From: Clostridia bacterium
Lineage (GTDB): Bacteria > Bacillota > Clostridia > Oscillospirales > Acutalibacteraceae
Assembly (NCBI GenBank): GCA_017461625.1
Contig: JAFTXJ010000005.1
Span: 1 to 64,000 of the forward strand
Length of the DNA: 64,000 nt
Reading direction: 5' to 3'
Below are positions 8,657-17,582 of the stretch, one piece after another. A model generated the notes under the pieces. The model saw only the letters and a list, made by a program, of their open reading frames with translations, was not told the DNA's origin and did no database searches. The translations under genes were made by a program, and so were the position numbers. Position 1 is the first letter of the stretch. Every line of letters begins with the position of its first letter.

Positions 8657-10063
8657 TTAAAATCTGAAATACAGGAACGGATTATAGGTTGAACCTACCA
8701 ATGCTGCAACGCAAATGAACATTACACTTAACTGAAAAACTATTGTAATTATCTGAACAATTTCTCTTCCGTTTTTAATTCTTGACAGCTTTCCGGTAAA
8801 GCTTTTAACAAGGTTTGTAACAAGAGGGGTTGAAGCCACAGCAGCCGCAACAAAAAGAACAGCTCTGTTGAGGATGATGGTGAAATCGCCTGCCTGGGAA
8901 AATCCGTTAAAACCAAGCATCGCCTTAAACAATCCCCCAACATCGGACATATCTTCATAATAGAAAAATACCCATCCGATTATAACTATCAAAATACTGT
9001 AAAATCGCCTTGCTAAAACAGGTAATTTTTCAAGGTATTTGCCGTAAACTTTCTTTTCGAGAACAAGTAACAAGAAATAATAGAATCCCCATAGAACAAA
9101 GTTCCAGCTTGCACCGTGCCAAAATCCCGTAAGAGTCCACACCACAAGCATATTAAACACATGGCGTTTTCTGTTACCGCCCAACGGGATGTATATATAG
9201 TCACGGAAAAATGAGCTTAAGGTTATATGCCAACGACGCCAGAACTCAGTGATTGACTTTGAAATATACGGATAATTAAAGTTTTCAGGGAAAGAAAAGC
9301 CCATCATCTTACCAAGACCTATTGCCATATCGGAGTATCCTGCAAAGTCAAAATAAATCTGGAAGAAATACGCAATTATTCCTATCCAACCTTGAACGGC
9401 CGTCACTTGAGTCAAATCACCATCAAGAAACATTGTTGCCGTTTCACCCAAAAAGTTTGCAAACACTGCTTTTTTGAAAAGACCGATTACAAAACGAGTA
9501 ATACCCTGAGAAATTTTATCAAAGGTAACAGTTCTTTGCTCAATTTCTTTATCAATATCACTGTATCGCACAATGGGCCCGGCAATAAGCTGAGGGAACA
9601 TACTCACATAAAGCAAAAGCCTCGGATAACTTTTCTGGCATTTGACATCGTCACGGTAAACATCAATAACATAAGACATTGCCTGAAAAGTGTAAAAAGA
9701 TATACCTATAGGTAAAGCAATATTGGTTTTGAAATCTGAACCGAAAAGTGAAAAAATGTTATCGGTAAAGAAATTGAGATATTTAAACACCACAAGTGCC
9801 CCTAAAGTGAGCACAACTGATGAAATCAGCACTGTTTTTGCCTTTTTAGTGCCACGGTGCTTATCTATTAAAACGCCTGCAAGATAGTCAATAAACGTTA
9901 CTATAAGCATCAACACTATCCACTTAGGCTCGCCCCATGCATAAAAAATAACGGATGCGATAAGTACAACTATATTCTTAAGCCTGACATTAGGCATAAA
10001 GTGCTGCAAAAGCAATGTTACAGGCAAAAACACAAAGATAAAAAGCAAACTTGAAAATACCAA
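8657..10063 (-). CDS. MBOAT-family O-acyltransferase (AlgI-like)
   Basis: The 468-residue polytopic protein has the normal length and order of AlgI/PatA-type MBOAT enzymes. Conserved stretches are LPIGISFYTFQAMSYVIDVY (about 133-152), FWRRWHITLSSFFRDYIYIP (about 269-288) and GFWHGASWNFVLWG (about 316-329), the last with the invariant membrane histidine. Such proteins carry an acyl group, usually acetyl, across the membrane for transfer to a polysaccharide by a DHHW/SGNH partner, here encoded just downstream. The polymer cannot be deduced. It is the first gene of the operon, with a GGGGAGG site and a promoter upstream. Confidence 0.9.
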   Translation of the reverse strand: MVFSSLLFIFVFLPVTLLLQHFMPNVRLKNIVVLIASVIFYAWGEPKWIVLMLIVTFIDYLAGVLIDKHRGTKKAKTVLISSVVLTLGALVVFKYLNFFTDNIFSLFGSDFKTNIALPIGISFYTFQAMSYVIDVYRDDVKCQKSYPRLLLYVSMFPQLIAGPIVRYSDIDKEIEQRTVTFDKISQGITRFVIGLFKKAVFANFLGETATMFLDGDLTQVTAVQGWIGIIAYFFQIYFDFAGYSDMAIGLGKMMGFSFPENFNYPYISKSITEFWRRWHITLSSFFRDYIYIPLGGNRKRHVFNMLVVWTLTGFWHGASWNFVLWGFYYFLLLVLEKKVYGKYLEKLPVLARRFYSILIVIIGWVFFYYEDMSDVGGLFKAMLGFNGFSQAGDFTIILNRAVLFVAAAVASTPLVTNLVKSFTGKLSRIKNGREIVQIITIVFQLSVMFICVAALVGSTYNPFLYFRF

Positions 10064-10108
10064 ATGCCAAACCTCCCCAAAAACTCAGCGAAAATCGCCA
10101 ACTTGTAT

Positions 10109-10137
10109 ATGATAATACCTAAATCGATAATATTCAA
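10109..10137 (-). promoter_or_regulatory. Promoter of the MBOAT operon
   Basis: On the minus strand TTGAAT (10132-10137) and TATCAT (10109-10114) are spaced by 17 bases, upstream of the MBOAT start. Confidence 0.55.
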
Positions 10138-10183
10138 GTGTTTTCATCAATATTTTACAATTTAAAATTTTTCCTTTTTGCTC

Positions 10184-10212
10184 TTGTATTCCTCTCTCGC
10201 AGAATGTATAAT
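10184..10212 (+). promoter_or_regulatory. Promoter of the SGNH-isomerase operon
   Basis: TTGTAT (10184-10189) and a consensus TATAAT (10207-10212) are 17 bases apart, followed by a GGGAGGTG ribosome site before the ATG at 10232. Confidence 0.65.
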
Positions 10213-10231
10213 TTATGGGAGGTGATATGTT

Positions 10232-10855
10232 ATGCAAACTTTTTTATTCCAGGGTGATTCAATAACCGATGCTGACAGACAGCGTGAACGCGAAGACGGT
10301 TATAGCTTCGGTCTCGGCTACCCCAACATGGTTGTAGGCGAGCTCGGATTGAAGTATCCCGGTGAATTTAAATTTTATAACAAAGGTATAAGCGGTGACA
10401 GAAGTACAAGCGTATACGCAAGAATGTACACAGACATTGTCAACCTGAAGCCTGATTATATGAGCATTTTAATCGGTGTTAACGATGTGTGGCACGGTAT
10501 CAGCGGTGAAAACGGAGTTGCCCCTGAAAGATACGAGCAGATTATGACCATGCTTTATGAAGACATTCTCAAAGAGCTTCCCGATATCAAGATTATAGTT
10601 CTTGAACCGTTTGTTCTTAAAGGCACTGCAACTGAGGCACGTTGGGAAGACTTTGACACAGGCGTTAAGGATATTGCTAAAAAATCAAAATCATTAGCAG
10701 AAAAATTCGGCTTTACATTTGTTCCTCTTCAGGACAAATTTGACGAGCTTTGCAAAATTGCACCATCTGACTGCTGGCTTGCAGACGGTGTTCACCCTGC
10801 TCCCGCAGGTCACAAATTTATTGCTGACGAGCTTATTAAAGCTCTTGATTTATAA
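10232..10855 (+). CDS. SGNH/GDSL-family hydrolase (putative carbohydrate esterase)
   Basis: The 207-residue single-domain protein shows all four SGNH blocks: QGDSITD with serine 10 (block I), GISGDRS (block II glycine), IGVNDVW (block III asparagine) and DGVHPAPAGH near the C-terminus (catalytic aspartate and histidine). There is no signal peptide, so it acts in the cytoplasm. Relatives remove acetyl groups from sugars or oligosaccharides. A TIM-barrel sugar isomerase follows after 15 bases and an AAGGAGG site, suggesting that both handle the same imported carbohydrate (inference). Confidence 0.85.
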   Translation: MQTFLFQGDSITDADRQREREDGYSFGLGYPNMVVGELGLKYPGEFKFYNKGISGDRSTSVYARMYTDIVNLKPDYMSILIGVNDVWHGISGENGVAPERYEQIMTMLYEDILKELPDIKIIVLEPFVLKGTATEARWEDFDTGVKDIAKKSKSLAEKFGFTFVPLQDKFDELCKIAPSDCWLADGVHPAPAGHKFIADELIKALDL

Positions 10856-10870
10856 GGAGGAAAATTAATT

Positions 10871-11740
10871 ATGTATAAATTCCCTGTAGGTGTTATCGTT
10901 GACTCTTTCCGTTTACCGATCCCCGAGGCAGTAAAAAAAGCTGCTTTAGTCGGTGCTGACGGAATCCAGGTTTATGCTTCACACGGCAACATGGCTCCCG
11001 AAAATATGGATGCTCAAAAAAGACGTGAATTTAAGGCTCTTGTTGAAGATAACGGTCTTGTAATTTCTGCTCTTTGCGGTGACCTTGGTGGTGGCGGTTT
11101 CGTTCACAAAGACCAGAACCCGCACAAGGTTGAAAAATCAAAGAGAATTCTTGATATGGCAAAAGAGCTTGGAACCGATATCGTTACAACTCATATCGGT
11201 GTTGTTCCTGAAGACAAAAACAGCGAAAGATATAAAATTATGCAAGAGGCTTGCTTCGAGCTCAGCTCTTACGCTGATTCAATCGGTGCTCACTTTGCAG
11301 TTGAAACAGGTCCTGAAACTTCACTTATGCTCAAAGGATTCCTTGATTCTCTCGGCTCAACAGGCGTAGGTGTTAACCTTGACCCCGCAAACCTTGTTAT
11401 GGTAACGGGTGACGATCCTGTTCAGGCAGTTTACAATCTTAAAGATTACATCGTTCACACACACGCAAAAGACGGTGTTCAGAATTTCTATGTTCATCCC
11501 GACAAGGTTTACGGAATGCCCGGTGCAGATAAGATCCTTATTGAAGGCGAACATGTAACAGATGCTGACTCATTTGAAGAAGTTCCTCTTGGCACAGGCA
11601 GTGTTCCTTTCCCGGAATACCTTGCAGCCCTTGATGATATCGGTTTCAACGGCTTCCTTACAATTGAAAGAGAAGTTGGCGATGACCCCGCAAAAGACAT
11701 TTCAGCTGCTGTTGAGTTTTTGAGAAATCTTATCGGTTAA
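10871..11740 (+). CDS. Sugar phosphate isomerase/epimerase (xylose isomerase-like TIM barrel)
   Basis: The 289-residue protein fits the AP-endonuclease-2/xylose isomerase-like TIM-barrel family in length and motif order. Metal-site candidates are the glutamate in FAVETGPE (about 139-146), the aspartate in VNLDPANL, the histidine in VHTHAKDG and the late glutamate in LTIEREVG. Such enzymes interconvert ketoses and aldoses or epimerise sugars and inositols. It is the second gene of a plus-strand operon, and its stop codon is directly followed by the ATG of the GNAT gene. The exact substrate is not visible. Confidence 0.8.
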   Translation: MYKFPVGVIVDSFRLPIPEAVKKAALVGADGIQVYASHGNMAPENMDAQKRREFKALVEDNGLVISALCGDLGGGGFVHKDQNPHKVEKSKRILDMAKELGTDIVTTHIGVVPEDKNSERYKIMQEACFELSSYADSIGAHFAVETGPETSLMLKGFLDSLGSTGVGVNLDPANLVMVTGDDPVQAVYNLKDYIVHTHAKDGVQNFYVHPDKVYGMPGADKILIEGEHVTDADSFEEVPLGTGSVPFPEYLAALDDIGFNGFLTIEREVGDDPAKDISAAVEFLRNLIG

Positions 11741-12226
11741 ATGGAATACATAATCAGAGCATTTCAAAAGAGCGATTTAGCCGAGATGATTGACATATGG
11801 AATGATATTGTGGAAGACGGAATCGCTTTTCCTCAAAATGAATGTCTGGATTTAAAAAGTGCAGATGAATTTTTCTCTTCACAAAGCAGAACTGCCGTAG
11901 CAGTAAATGGTGAAGAAATCGTCGGACTTTACATTCTTCACCCCAACAATGTGGGCCGATGTGCTCACATATGTAATGCAAGCTATGCAGTAAAAAAATC
12001 CTTAAGAGGGCAACACATCGGTGAGGCTCTCGTTAAGGACTGTATAAAAGAAGCTGCAAATATCGGATTTAAAATTCTGCAATTCAATGCAGTTGTTAAA
12101 ACCAACGCATCAGCTCTTCATCTTTATAAAAAGCTCGGCTTTACCCAATTGGGCATAATCCCAAAAGGTTTTTTAATGAAAGACGGTCATTATGAGGATA
12201 TTATACCGCACTATATTGAACTGTAA
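11741..12226 (+). CDS. GNAT-family N-acetyltransferase
   Basis: The 161-residue protein has the GNAT layout of the phosphinothricin-acetyltransferase type: IIRAFQKSDLAEM at the N-terminus, the acetyl-CoA loop KSLRGQHIGEAL (about 86-97, an R/QxxGxG/A variant) and HLYKKLGF (about 127-134). It would transfer acetyl from acetyl-CoA to an amine. The ATG abuts the stop of the isomerase gene with no good ribosome site between them, so translational coupling is likely. The substrate is unknown. Confidence 0.8.
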   Translation: MEYIIRAFQKSDLAEMIDIWNDIVEDGIAFPQNECLDLKSADEFFSSQSRTAVAVNGEEIVGLYILHPNNVGRCAHICNASYAVKKSLRGQHIGEALVKDCIKEAANIGFKILQFNAVVKTNASALHLYKKLGFTQLGIIPKGFLMKDGHYEDIIPHYIEL

Positions 12227-12238
12227 GGAATGTAAATT

Positions 12239-13363
12239 ATGAACATATTGATTTCTGCTGATTACGGTGCTCAGACAAGCGGCAACTTTATAGCCTCGCT
12301 TATTGAATTAGGCGAACTGATTAAAGCTAAAGGAGACAATGTGGTTTATGCTTTTCCTAAGCCACTGACAAAAATTGACTATCCTTGGCTCAATTGGTTT
12401 AAACGTCTTGGTTTTGAGACTGTGCTTGTTGACTATTATGACACAACTTCAGACATGATATTAAATCAGCTTTCTGATATTGTTTCAAAATACAACATCA
12501 ATTTAATTCACACACATTTCAGTATGTTTAGAGATGTTTTGATTAAAAACCGTTCTAAATTCAAAAAATTAAGTATCGTTGTGCACGATCACATGGATTT
12601 TAACGTTTATCAAAGCGATAAAATTCAGAGAGTCAAATTTGCTGTTTTATCACTTCTTTACAGAGCATTAAACATCAATGTTATAACAGTAATGAGTTTC
12701 AAAAAAAGCACCTACACGTTTTTAAAGAATAAATGTTGGCATATACCGAACGGTATATCTCTTAAAAGAAATGTTGATGTTTCTGAAACACGTGAAGATT
12801 GCAGAAAAAGACTTGGTATAAAAGACAATGATGTGCTTTGCCTGGTTCTCGGATGGGACACCAAAAGAAAAGGCATTGATATTGCAATGAAAGCAGTTAC
12901 CAAATATCAACAAGACACAAAACATCCCATGATTTTGGGTGTGGTCGGTTTTTCTTCTTCTCCATCCAAAAATCAGCTTGACACACTATCTCAATTATCC
13001 GGCATAAATGCCGATAACCCGCATATCAAGTATCTTGACAACTGCGAAGATATGTATGCCTATCACAGGGCTTCCGACGTATACTTGTCAAGCAGCCGAA
13101 AAGAAGCTTTTTCATATGGCTTGCTTGAAGCCATATCACAAGAAAAGCCCATAGCCGTCAGTGATATCAGCGGTACAACCTGGTCACATGAATATACTAA
13201 TTGCTTTGTTTATCCGGTTGAAGATGCAGAGGCTTGTGCAAAAACTCTTTATAAGGCTTACTCCGAATCAAAGCCGGAAACAAACTCGGCTATTCTTTTA
13301 GGAAAATACGATATTAACAAATGGTGTGAAAAAGTTTATAACGTTTACAAAAAAGTAAAATAA
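12239..13363 (+). CDS. Glycosyltransferase, GT4-like
   Basis: The 374-residue protein has a two-domain GT-B plan. The N-terminal half contains LISADYGAQTSGNF and IHTHFSMF. The C-terminal half contains LVLGWDTKRKGID (about 201-213) and SSRKEAFSYGLLEAISQEKPI (about 284-304), the GT1/GT4 EX7E-type nucleotide-sugar region. It would add a sugar from a nucleotide donor to a cell-surface or lipid-linked acceptor. It is the last gene of the operon that starts at 10232, and a strong hairpin follows. Donor and acceptor are not predictable. Confidence 0.8.
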   Translation: MNILISADYGAQTSGNFIASLIELGELIKAKGDNVVYAFPKPLTKIDYPWLNWFKRLGFETVLVDYYDTTSDMILNQLSDIVSKYNINLIHTHFSMFRDVLIKNRSKFKKLSIVVHDHMDFNVYQSDKIQRVKFAVLSLLYRALNINVITVMSFKKSTYTFLKNKCWHIPNGISLKRNVDVSETREDCRKRLGIKDNDVLCLVLGWDTKRKGIDIAMKAVTKYQQDTKHPMILGVVGFSSSPSKNQLDTLSQLSGINADNPHIKYLDNCEDMYAYHRASDVYLSSSRKEAFSYGLLEAISQEKPIAVSDISGTTWSHEYTNCFVYPVEDAEACAKTLYKAYSESKPETNSAILLGKYDINKWCEKVYNVYKKVK

Positions 13364-13366
13364 GTT

Positions 13367-13397
13367 TTAAAGCCCTACGGAATTTCCGTAGGGCTTT
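13367..13397. terminator. Bidirectional intrinsic terminator
   Basis: A perfect stem, AAAGCCCTACGGAA with TTCCGTAGGGCTTT, lies between the convergent glycosyltransferase and beta-galactosidase genes, with T-rich sequence on both sides. Confidence 0.85.
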
Positions 13398-13400
13398 ACT

Positions 13401-16400
13401 TTATACTCTTTCTATTGTAAAACTGTATTCATATTCTTTACCACTGTGAATAATATATGGTTCACGAAGGCAAGCCATACCCGGCATATCACCACCGACA
13501 CCGCACTGAGCAAGGTCAACGCTGAGAGTTGTAATATTCTTTTTCTCAAGCTCGTGGATATGGGTTGCTTTTTCCAAATCCATAAGCTCATAATGCCAGG
13601 CGTTGAATGAAAGCGGATTACCGCAACCAGTAATTTTGATGCCCTTGCCGTTTTCATCGGTTACCTTAAAGGTTCTAACATCAGTTCTGCAACCGTTTTC
13701 CTGCGGACGCATATATTTATGCTCCATCTCGTCAACGGTCATTTTATGAACAGCAATTTTTGCGCCTGTTTTTCTGTCGCAATAATTTTCATGTGGACCT
13801 CTGCCGTACCATTCAACATTTTTATACGTATCAGCCAAAGCAAACTGTGTACCGAAACGCACCATTTTAATAAGCCACGGTTTGCCCCTGTGTGTTATTT
13901 TAACAGTTCCGTCAGGGCTGAATGTATAATACATTTTAACCCCTGCCATATATGGTGCAGTGAAAGCTGTTTTTACAGTGATTGTTCCGTCACTGTTTTC
14001 TTTAACAGACTTGATTTTACCCTTTGCCATTTCCGTTGCTGCCTTATAGCGGTATTTTGCGTGGAACGGAATAACATACGGCACAAAATTGAATGTTCCG
14101 ATGTCATTATCAGTTAATGCTCTGAAATAGTTTGGTCTTACGGGAGCTTTTATCATCTCGGTTCCGTTAAAGTTCAGCGAAACAAGTTTGCCTTTTTCAA
14201 CAATAGCAAAAAAATCAAGACCATTTATGGTAACAGATGAGCCTTTTTTGTTAAATGTAAGCTTACCTTGAACAGGCTCTTTCGCCTGAGGTGACGGTTG
14301 TTTGATTATGTACTGATCAAATGTTACCTCATAGCCTGCTTTTGCCCAAGGTTTATCAATCTTTTGTTTGAGTGAGAATGTTATAATGCTTTCTTTATCA
14401 TTGGGGAAATTATTGAGATTGTATCCGAATTTAAGCTCACGCTCACTCTGAGGGGCAACATCAAAGCCCTCAAGCTCAGCACTTTGAATAACCTCACCGT
14501 CTGCAGTGATTTCACATGTCAGAACATAGTCTTCAAGTGTTGAGAACAAAAACTTATTTTTAACAATAAATACACCTGTTTCAAGGTCTTTGGCTTCAAC
14601 CTTAACAGGGGCATAAACCTTTTTAACTTCATAAATGCTCGGATGAACATTTCTGTCAGCACCGATTATTCCGTTAGCGTTGAAATAAGTATTACTGCCC
14701 GTCAGAGCAGTGATATTAATGAAATTAAACTTCTTACTTTTAGCTTCTCGCTTTTCAAAGTCTGTTCCGTACACCCATTTTTCAATGCCATCTTCTTTCA
14801 TACGCAGAGCCTGGTCAACAAAGTCCCAAATATATCCGCCACAAAGGTTGTCGTACTTTTCAAAGTCATCCATAAATTCCTGAAAGTTACCCAAGCTGTT
14901 TTCCATAGCATGAGCATATTCGCAAAGGATAACAGGTTTACCCTCATAGTCAGTTGCTTTAATAGGCTTATTATCTGCGGCAAGGGCGTTAGCAAAGTTT
15001 TCGAAGGCAGTGGGCTTGATTTCTTGCTTTTCGCCAAGCTTTTTCATCAAATCCGCACCGGGATACATACGGCTGATAACATCACTCTTGGTGAAGTTGA
15101 AATCACCCTCATAGTGGAACTTTCTTGTGTCATCAAGTCTGAGTGCAGCCTCTTTCATTCTCAGGAAGTTGGAGCCGTCACCTGCTTCGTTACCAAGTGA
15201 CCACATAAATACACAAGGATGGTTTCTGTCACGCAGAACCATTCTTTCCATTTTATCACAAACCGCACCTGTCCATTTAGGATTGTCACCGGGAACATTT
15301 TTACGACGAACGCCATGGGTTTCCATATCGCATTCATCCATAACCCATAAACCGTATTCATCACACAAATCATAAAAATACGGATCATCAGGATAATGAC
15401 TTGTTCTAACAGAGTTAATATTATTCCGCTTCATAATCATAATATCCTGAATATGACGCTCTTTCGGCACACTCCAACCGGTATCGGGGTCGAAGTCATG
15501 ACGGTTTACGCCCTTAATCAAAAGCGGTACACCGTTGGCATAAATTTTTTCACCGATGAAATCAATCTGCTTAAAGCCAACCTTAATGCTCTTGGCACAA
15601 ACAACTTCTCCACCCTTAACCAGTGAAATCACAAGAGTGTACCTGTTTGGATTTTCACTTGACCACTGGCGAGGAGATTCAACAAGTTTTTTAAAGTTAT
15701 ATGTTGTGTTGTTTTCCCCTTTAAGAATAAATCCTTTGTTGCCAACTTCAATTCCGTCTTCAAGAAGGGCTACAGAAAGAATACCTGAGAAAGAATCCTG
15801 AGAATAGTTTTTAAGAAAAACATCAACTGAAATTTCGGCATTTACAAACTCGGCATCAAAGCGGGTTTTAACAAAGAAATCTCTGATACAAACCTTCGGC
15901 TCTGCAAAGAGGTAAACTTCACGGTAAATACCCGACATATTCCACATATCCTGATTTTCAATATATGTTGCATCACTGTAACGGTAGACCGTAGCAGTAA
16001 CATTGTTGATGCCTTTTCTGAGATATTTAGTAATATCAAATTCGTGCGGGGTCATTGAGCCCTGAGAATAACCCACAAACTCACCGTTTACATAAAGCTC
16101 AAGGGCAGATTTGCATGCACCGAAGTGAATAAAAATCTCCCTGTCTTCCCAGTTTTCAGGGATTTCAAAATCACGGCGATAAATACCCACCTCCTGACAG
16201 TTGTGGTCAATAGTTGGTATTTTATTTTTCCTTCGGCAAATGGCTTTTGGAAATGTGCTTGCATAATAAACAGGCACACCATAACCATTCAACTGCCATA
16301 TTGACGGCACTTGAATGTCATCCCAAGAAGAAACATCATAGCTATCTGCAAAATATCCCTCAGGCAATCCGTTTTTTACACCTAACTGCCAATGGAATTT

Positions 16401-16541
16401 CCACGTTCCGTTAAGGGTCATTTTATAAGGGCTATGCTCACCATCAACTGCAGACCGAACATCATCATAAGGCATAGCTATAACGTGACCGTCTTCTTTA
16501 TTAATTTTAAAAATTTCAGGATTTTCCCAATTATACTTCAT
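13401..16541 (-). CDS. lacZ: Beta-galactosidase, GH2 (LacZ type)
   Basis: The 1046-residue cytoplasmic protein has the full five-domain LacZ length. The N-terminal sugar-binding domain includes LNGTWKFHW and VPSIWQLNGYG. The TIM barrel has RTSHYPDDPYFYDLCDEYG, the acid/base glutamate E452 in WSLGNEAGDG and the nucleophile E541 in ILCEYAHAMENS. The C-terminal small-chain domain has NVEWYGRGPHENYCDRK. It would release terminal beta-linked galactose from imported oligosaccharides. It is the last gene of the sulfatase-GPH symporter-maturase operon, 10 bases after the maturase, with an AGGAG ribosome site. That context suggests galactosides freed by desulfation, rather than dietary lactose alone. 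Confidence 0.93.
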   Translation of the reverse strand: MKYNWENPEIFKINKEDGHVIAMPYDDVRSAVDGEHSPYKMTLNGTWKFHWQLGVKNGLPEGYFADSYDVSSWDDIQVPSIWQLNGYGVPVYYASTFPKAICRRKNKIPTIDHNCQEVGIYRRDFEIPENWEDREIFIHFGACKSALELYVNGEFVGYSQGSMTPHEFDITKYLRKGINNVTATVYRYSDATYIENQDMWNMSGIYREVYLFAEPKVCIRDFFVKTRFDAEFVNAEISVDVFLKNYSQDSFSGILSVALLEDGIEVGNKGFILKGENNTTYNFKKLVESPRQWSSENPNRYTLVISLVKGGEVVCAKSIKVGFKQIDFIGEKIYANGVPLLIKGVNRHDFDPDTGWSVPKERHIQDIMIMKRNNINSVRTSHYPDDPYFYDLCDEYGLWVMDECDMETHGVRRKNVPGDNPKWTGAVCDKMERMVLRDRNHPCVFMWSLGNEAGDGSNFLRMKEAALRLDDTRKFHYEGDFNFTKSDVISRMYPGADLMKKLGEKQEIKPTAFENFANALAADNKPIKATDYEGKPVILCEYAHAMENSLGNFQEFMDDFEKYDNLCGGYIWDFVDQALRMKEDGIEKWVYGTDFEKREAKSKKFNFINITALTGSNTYFNANGIIGADRNVHPSIYEVKKVYAPVKVEAKDLETGVFIVKNKFLFSTLEDYVLTCEITADGEVIQSAELEGFDVAPQSERELKFGYNLNNFPNDKESIITFSLKQKIDKPWAKAGYEVTFDQYIIKQPSPQAKEPVQGKLTFNKKGSSVTINGLDFFAIVEKGKLVSLNFNGTEMIKAPVRPNYFRALTDNDIGTFNFVPYVIPFHAKYRYKAATEMAKGKIKSVKENSDGTITVKTAFTAPYMAGVKMYYTFSPDGTVKITHRGKPWLIKMVRFGTQFALADTYKNVEWYGRGPHENYCDRKTGAKIAVHKMTVDEMEHKYMRPQENGCRTDVRTFKVTDENGKGIKITGCGNPLSFNAWHYELMDLEKATHIHELEKKNITTLSVDLAQCGVGGDMPGMACLREPYIIHSGKEYEYSFTIERV

Positions 16542-16550
16542 AGAATTCTC

Positions 16551-17582
16551 CTATCTTAATGAAAACTCAAAAAATTCTTTATATGATCGGCAGAATTTAT
16601 TTAATCCTTCTGCTCTATATCTTTTGCAACCGCCTGCACAAAGAAGAAAGTATTCACACTCTTTACATTTCAAAGTTGTTTGGTTGCTTTTAAAAAACTC
16701 TTTCACCTTTGCCGAATTCATAAGCTCCCACACAGAATGCAAATTTATGTTTCCGAGTGCATATTCGTCAACACAATAAAAGTCGCAGGGGTAAACTGTT
16801 CCGTCACCCTCAACAACAAGCTGAACGTTGCAAGTTCCATTCATTCCGCATTGCTCAGCAGGCATACCGTTAAGCTTCATCAAAAGATTATCAAAATATC
16901 TGATTGAAACAGGCACGCCCTTGCTTCGGTCGTTAAAATAAAGGGTGAAAAGTCGTTTTAAAAAATCGCCATAATCTTCACAGCTTAAAACACTTTTTGA
17001 TGAATTCATTTCATCAACGCAAGGTATATATTGCTGATAATAAAATCCGTTTTCCAAATAGAAATGATAGATTTCTTCGGTATACTTCACAACCTCGGGA
17101 GTAACCACAGTTAAAATATTAAATTCAATTTTGTTTTTCTCAAGCAACTTTATATTATCAAAAACAGTTTTAAATGTGGGCTCACCGTCAGCTGTTTTTC
17201 TGAGATTGTTATGTACCTGCTCAACCCCATCAAGGGACACACCTAAAAGCACATTATTCTCTTTAAAAAAGCGTATAAAATCTTCATCAATAAGTGTGCC
17301 GTTTGTCTGGATTGAATAATGAGCTTTTAAGCCAAGGCTTTTCGCAATTTTCGCAAAATGCTCAAAAAACTCCACACCTGACAGCAGAGGCTCACCGCCC
17401 TGAAAAATAAACATCGCTTCTTTTGAAACTTCACAAGCTTTTTTGATAATATTCTCTGCTGTTTCTTTTTTCATAAAGCCGGCTGATGCCCTCTCTCTGT
17501 TTTTAGCTTCATCACAATAAAAGCAATATGAGCATTTCATATTACACAAAGAAGAAGACGGCTTTATCAGGAAAGAAATCAT
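16551..17582 (-). CDS. Anaerobic sulfatase-maturating enzyme (radical SAM, SPASM)
   Basis: The 343-residue protein begins with the radical-SAM cluster motif CNMKCSYC (C13, C17, C20), followed by FIFQGGEPLL and SIQTNGTLI. The C-terminal SPASM part has cysteines in EQCGMNGTC, VYPCDFYC, LKCKECEYFLLCAGGC and FCRSY, enough for two auxiliary clusters. This is the anSME pattern: it oxidises an active-site Cys or Ser of a sulfatase to formylglycine without oxygen. The sulfatase two genes upstream has a CxPxR site, an ideal substrate. Its ATG overlaps the symporter stop by four bases (ATGA), showing tight coupling. Confidence 0.92.
   Translation of the reverse strand: MISFLIKPSSSLCNMKCSYCFYCDEAKNRERASAGFMKKETAENIIKKACEVSKEAMFIFQGGEPLLSGVEFFEHFAKIAKSLGLKAHYSIQTNGTLIDEDFIRFFKENNVLLGVSLDGVEQVHNNLRKTADGEPTFKTVFDNIKLLEKNKIEFNILTVVTPEVVKYTEEIYHFYLENGFYYQQYIPCVDEMNSSKSVLSCEDYGDFLKRLFTLYFNDRSKGVPVSIRYFDNLLMKLNGMPAEQCGMNGTCNVQLVVEGDGTVYPCDFYCVDEYALGNINLHSVWELMNSAKVKEFFKSNQTTLKCKECEYFLLCAGGCKRYRAEGLNKFCRSYKEFFEFSLR

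Noticed and set aside
14643-15200. 185-codon plus-strand frame inside lacZ
   Set aside because: Antisense to the conserved catalytic domain of LacZ; no start signals.
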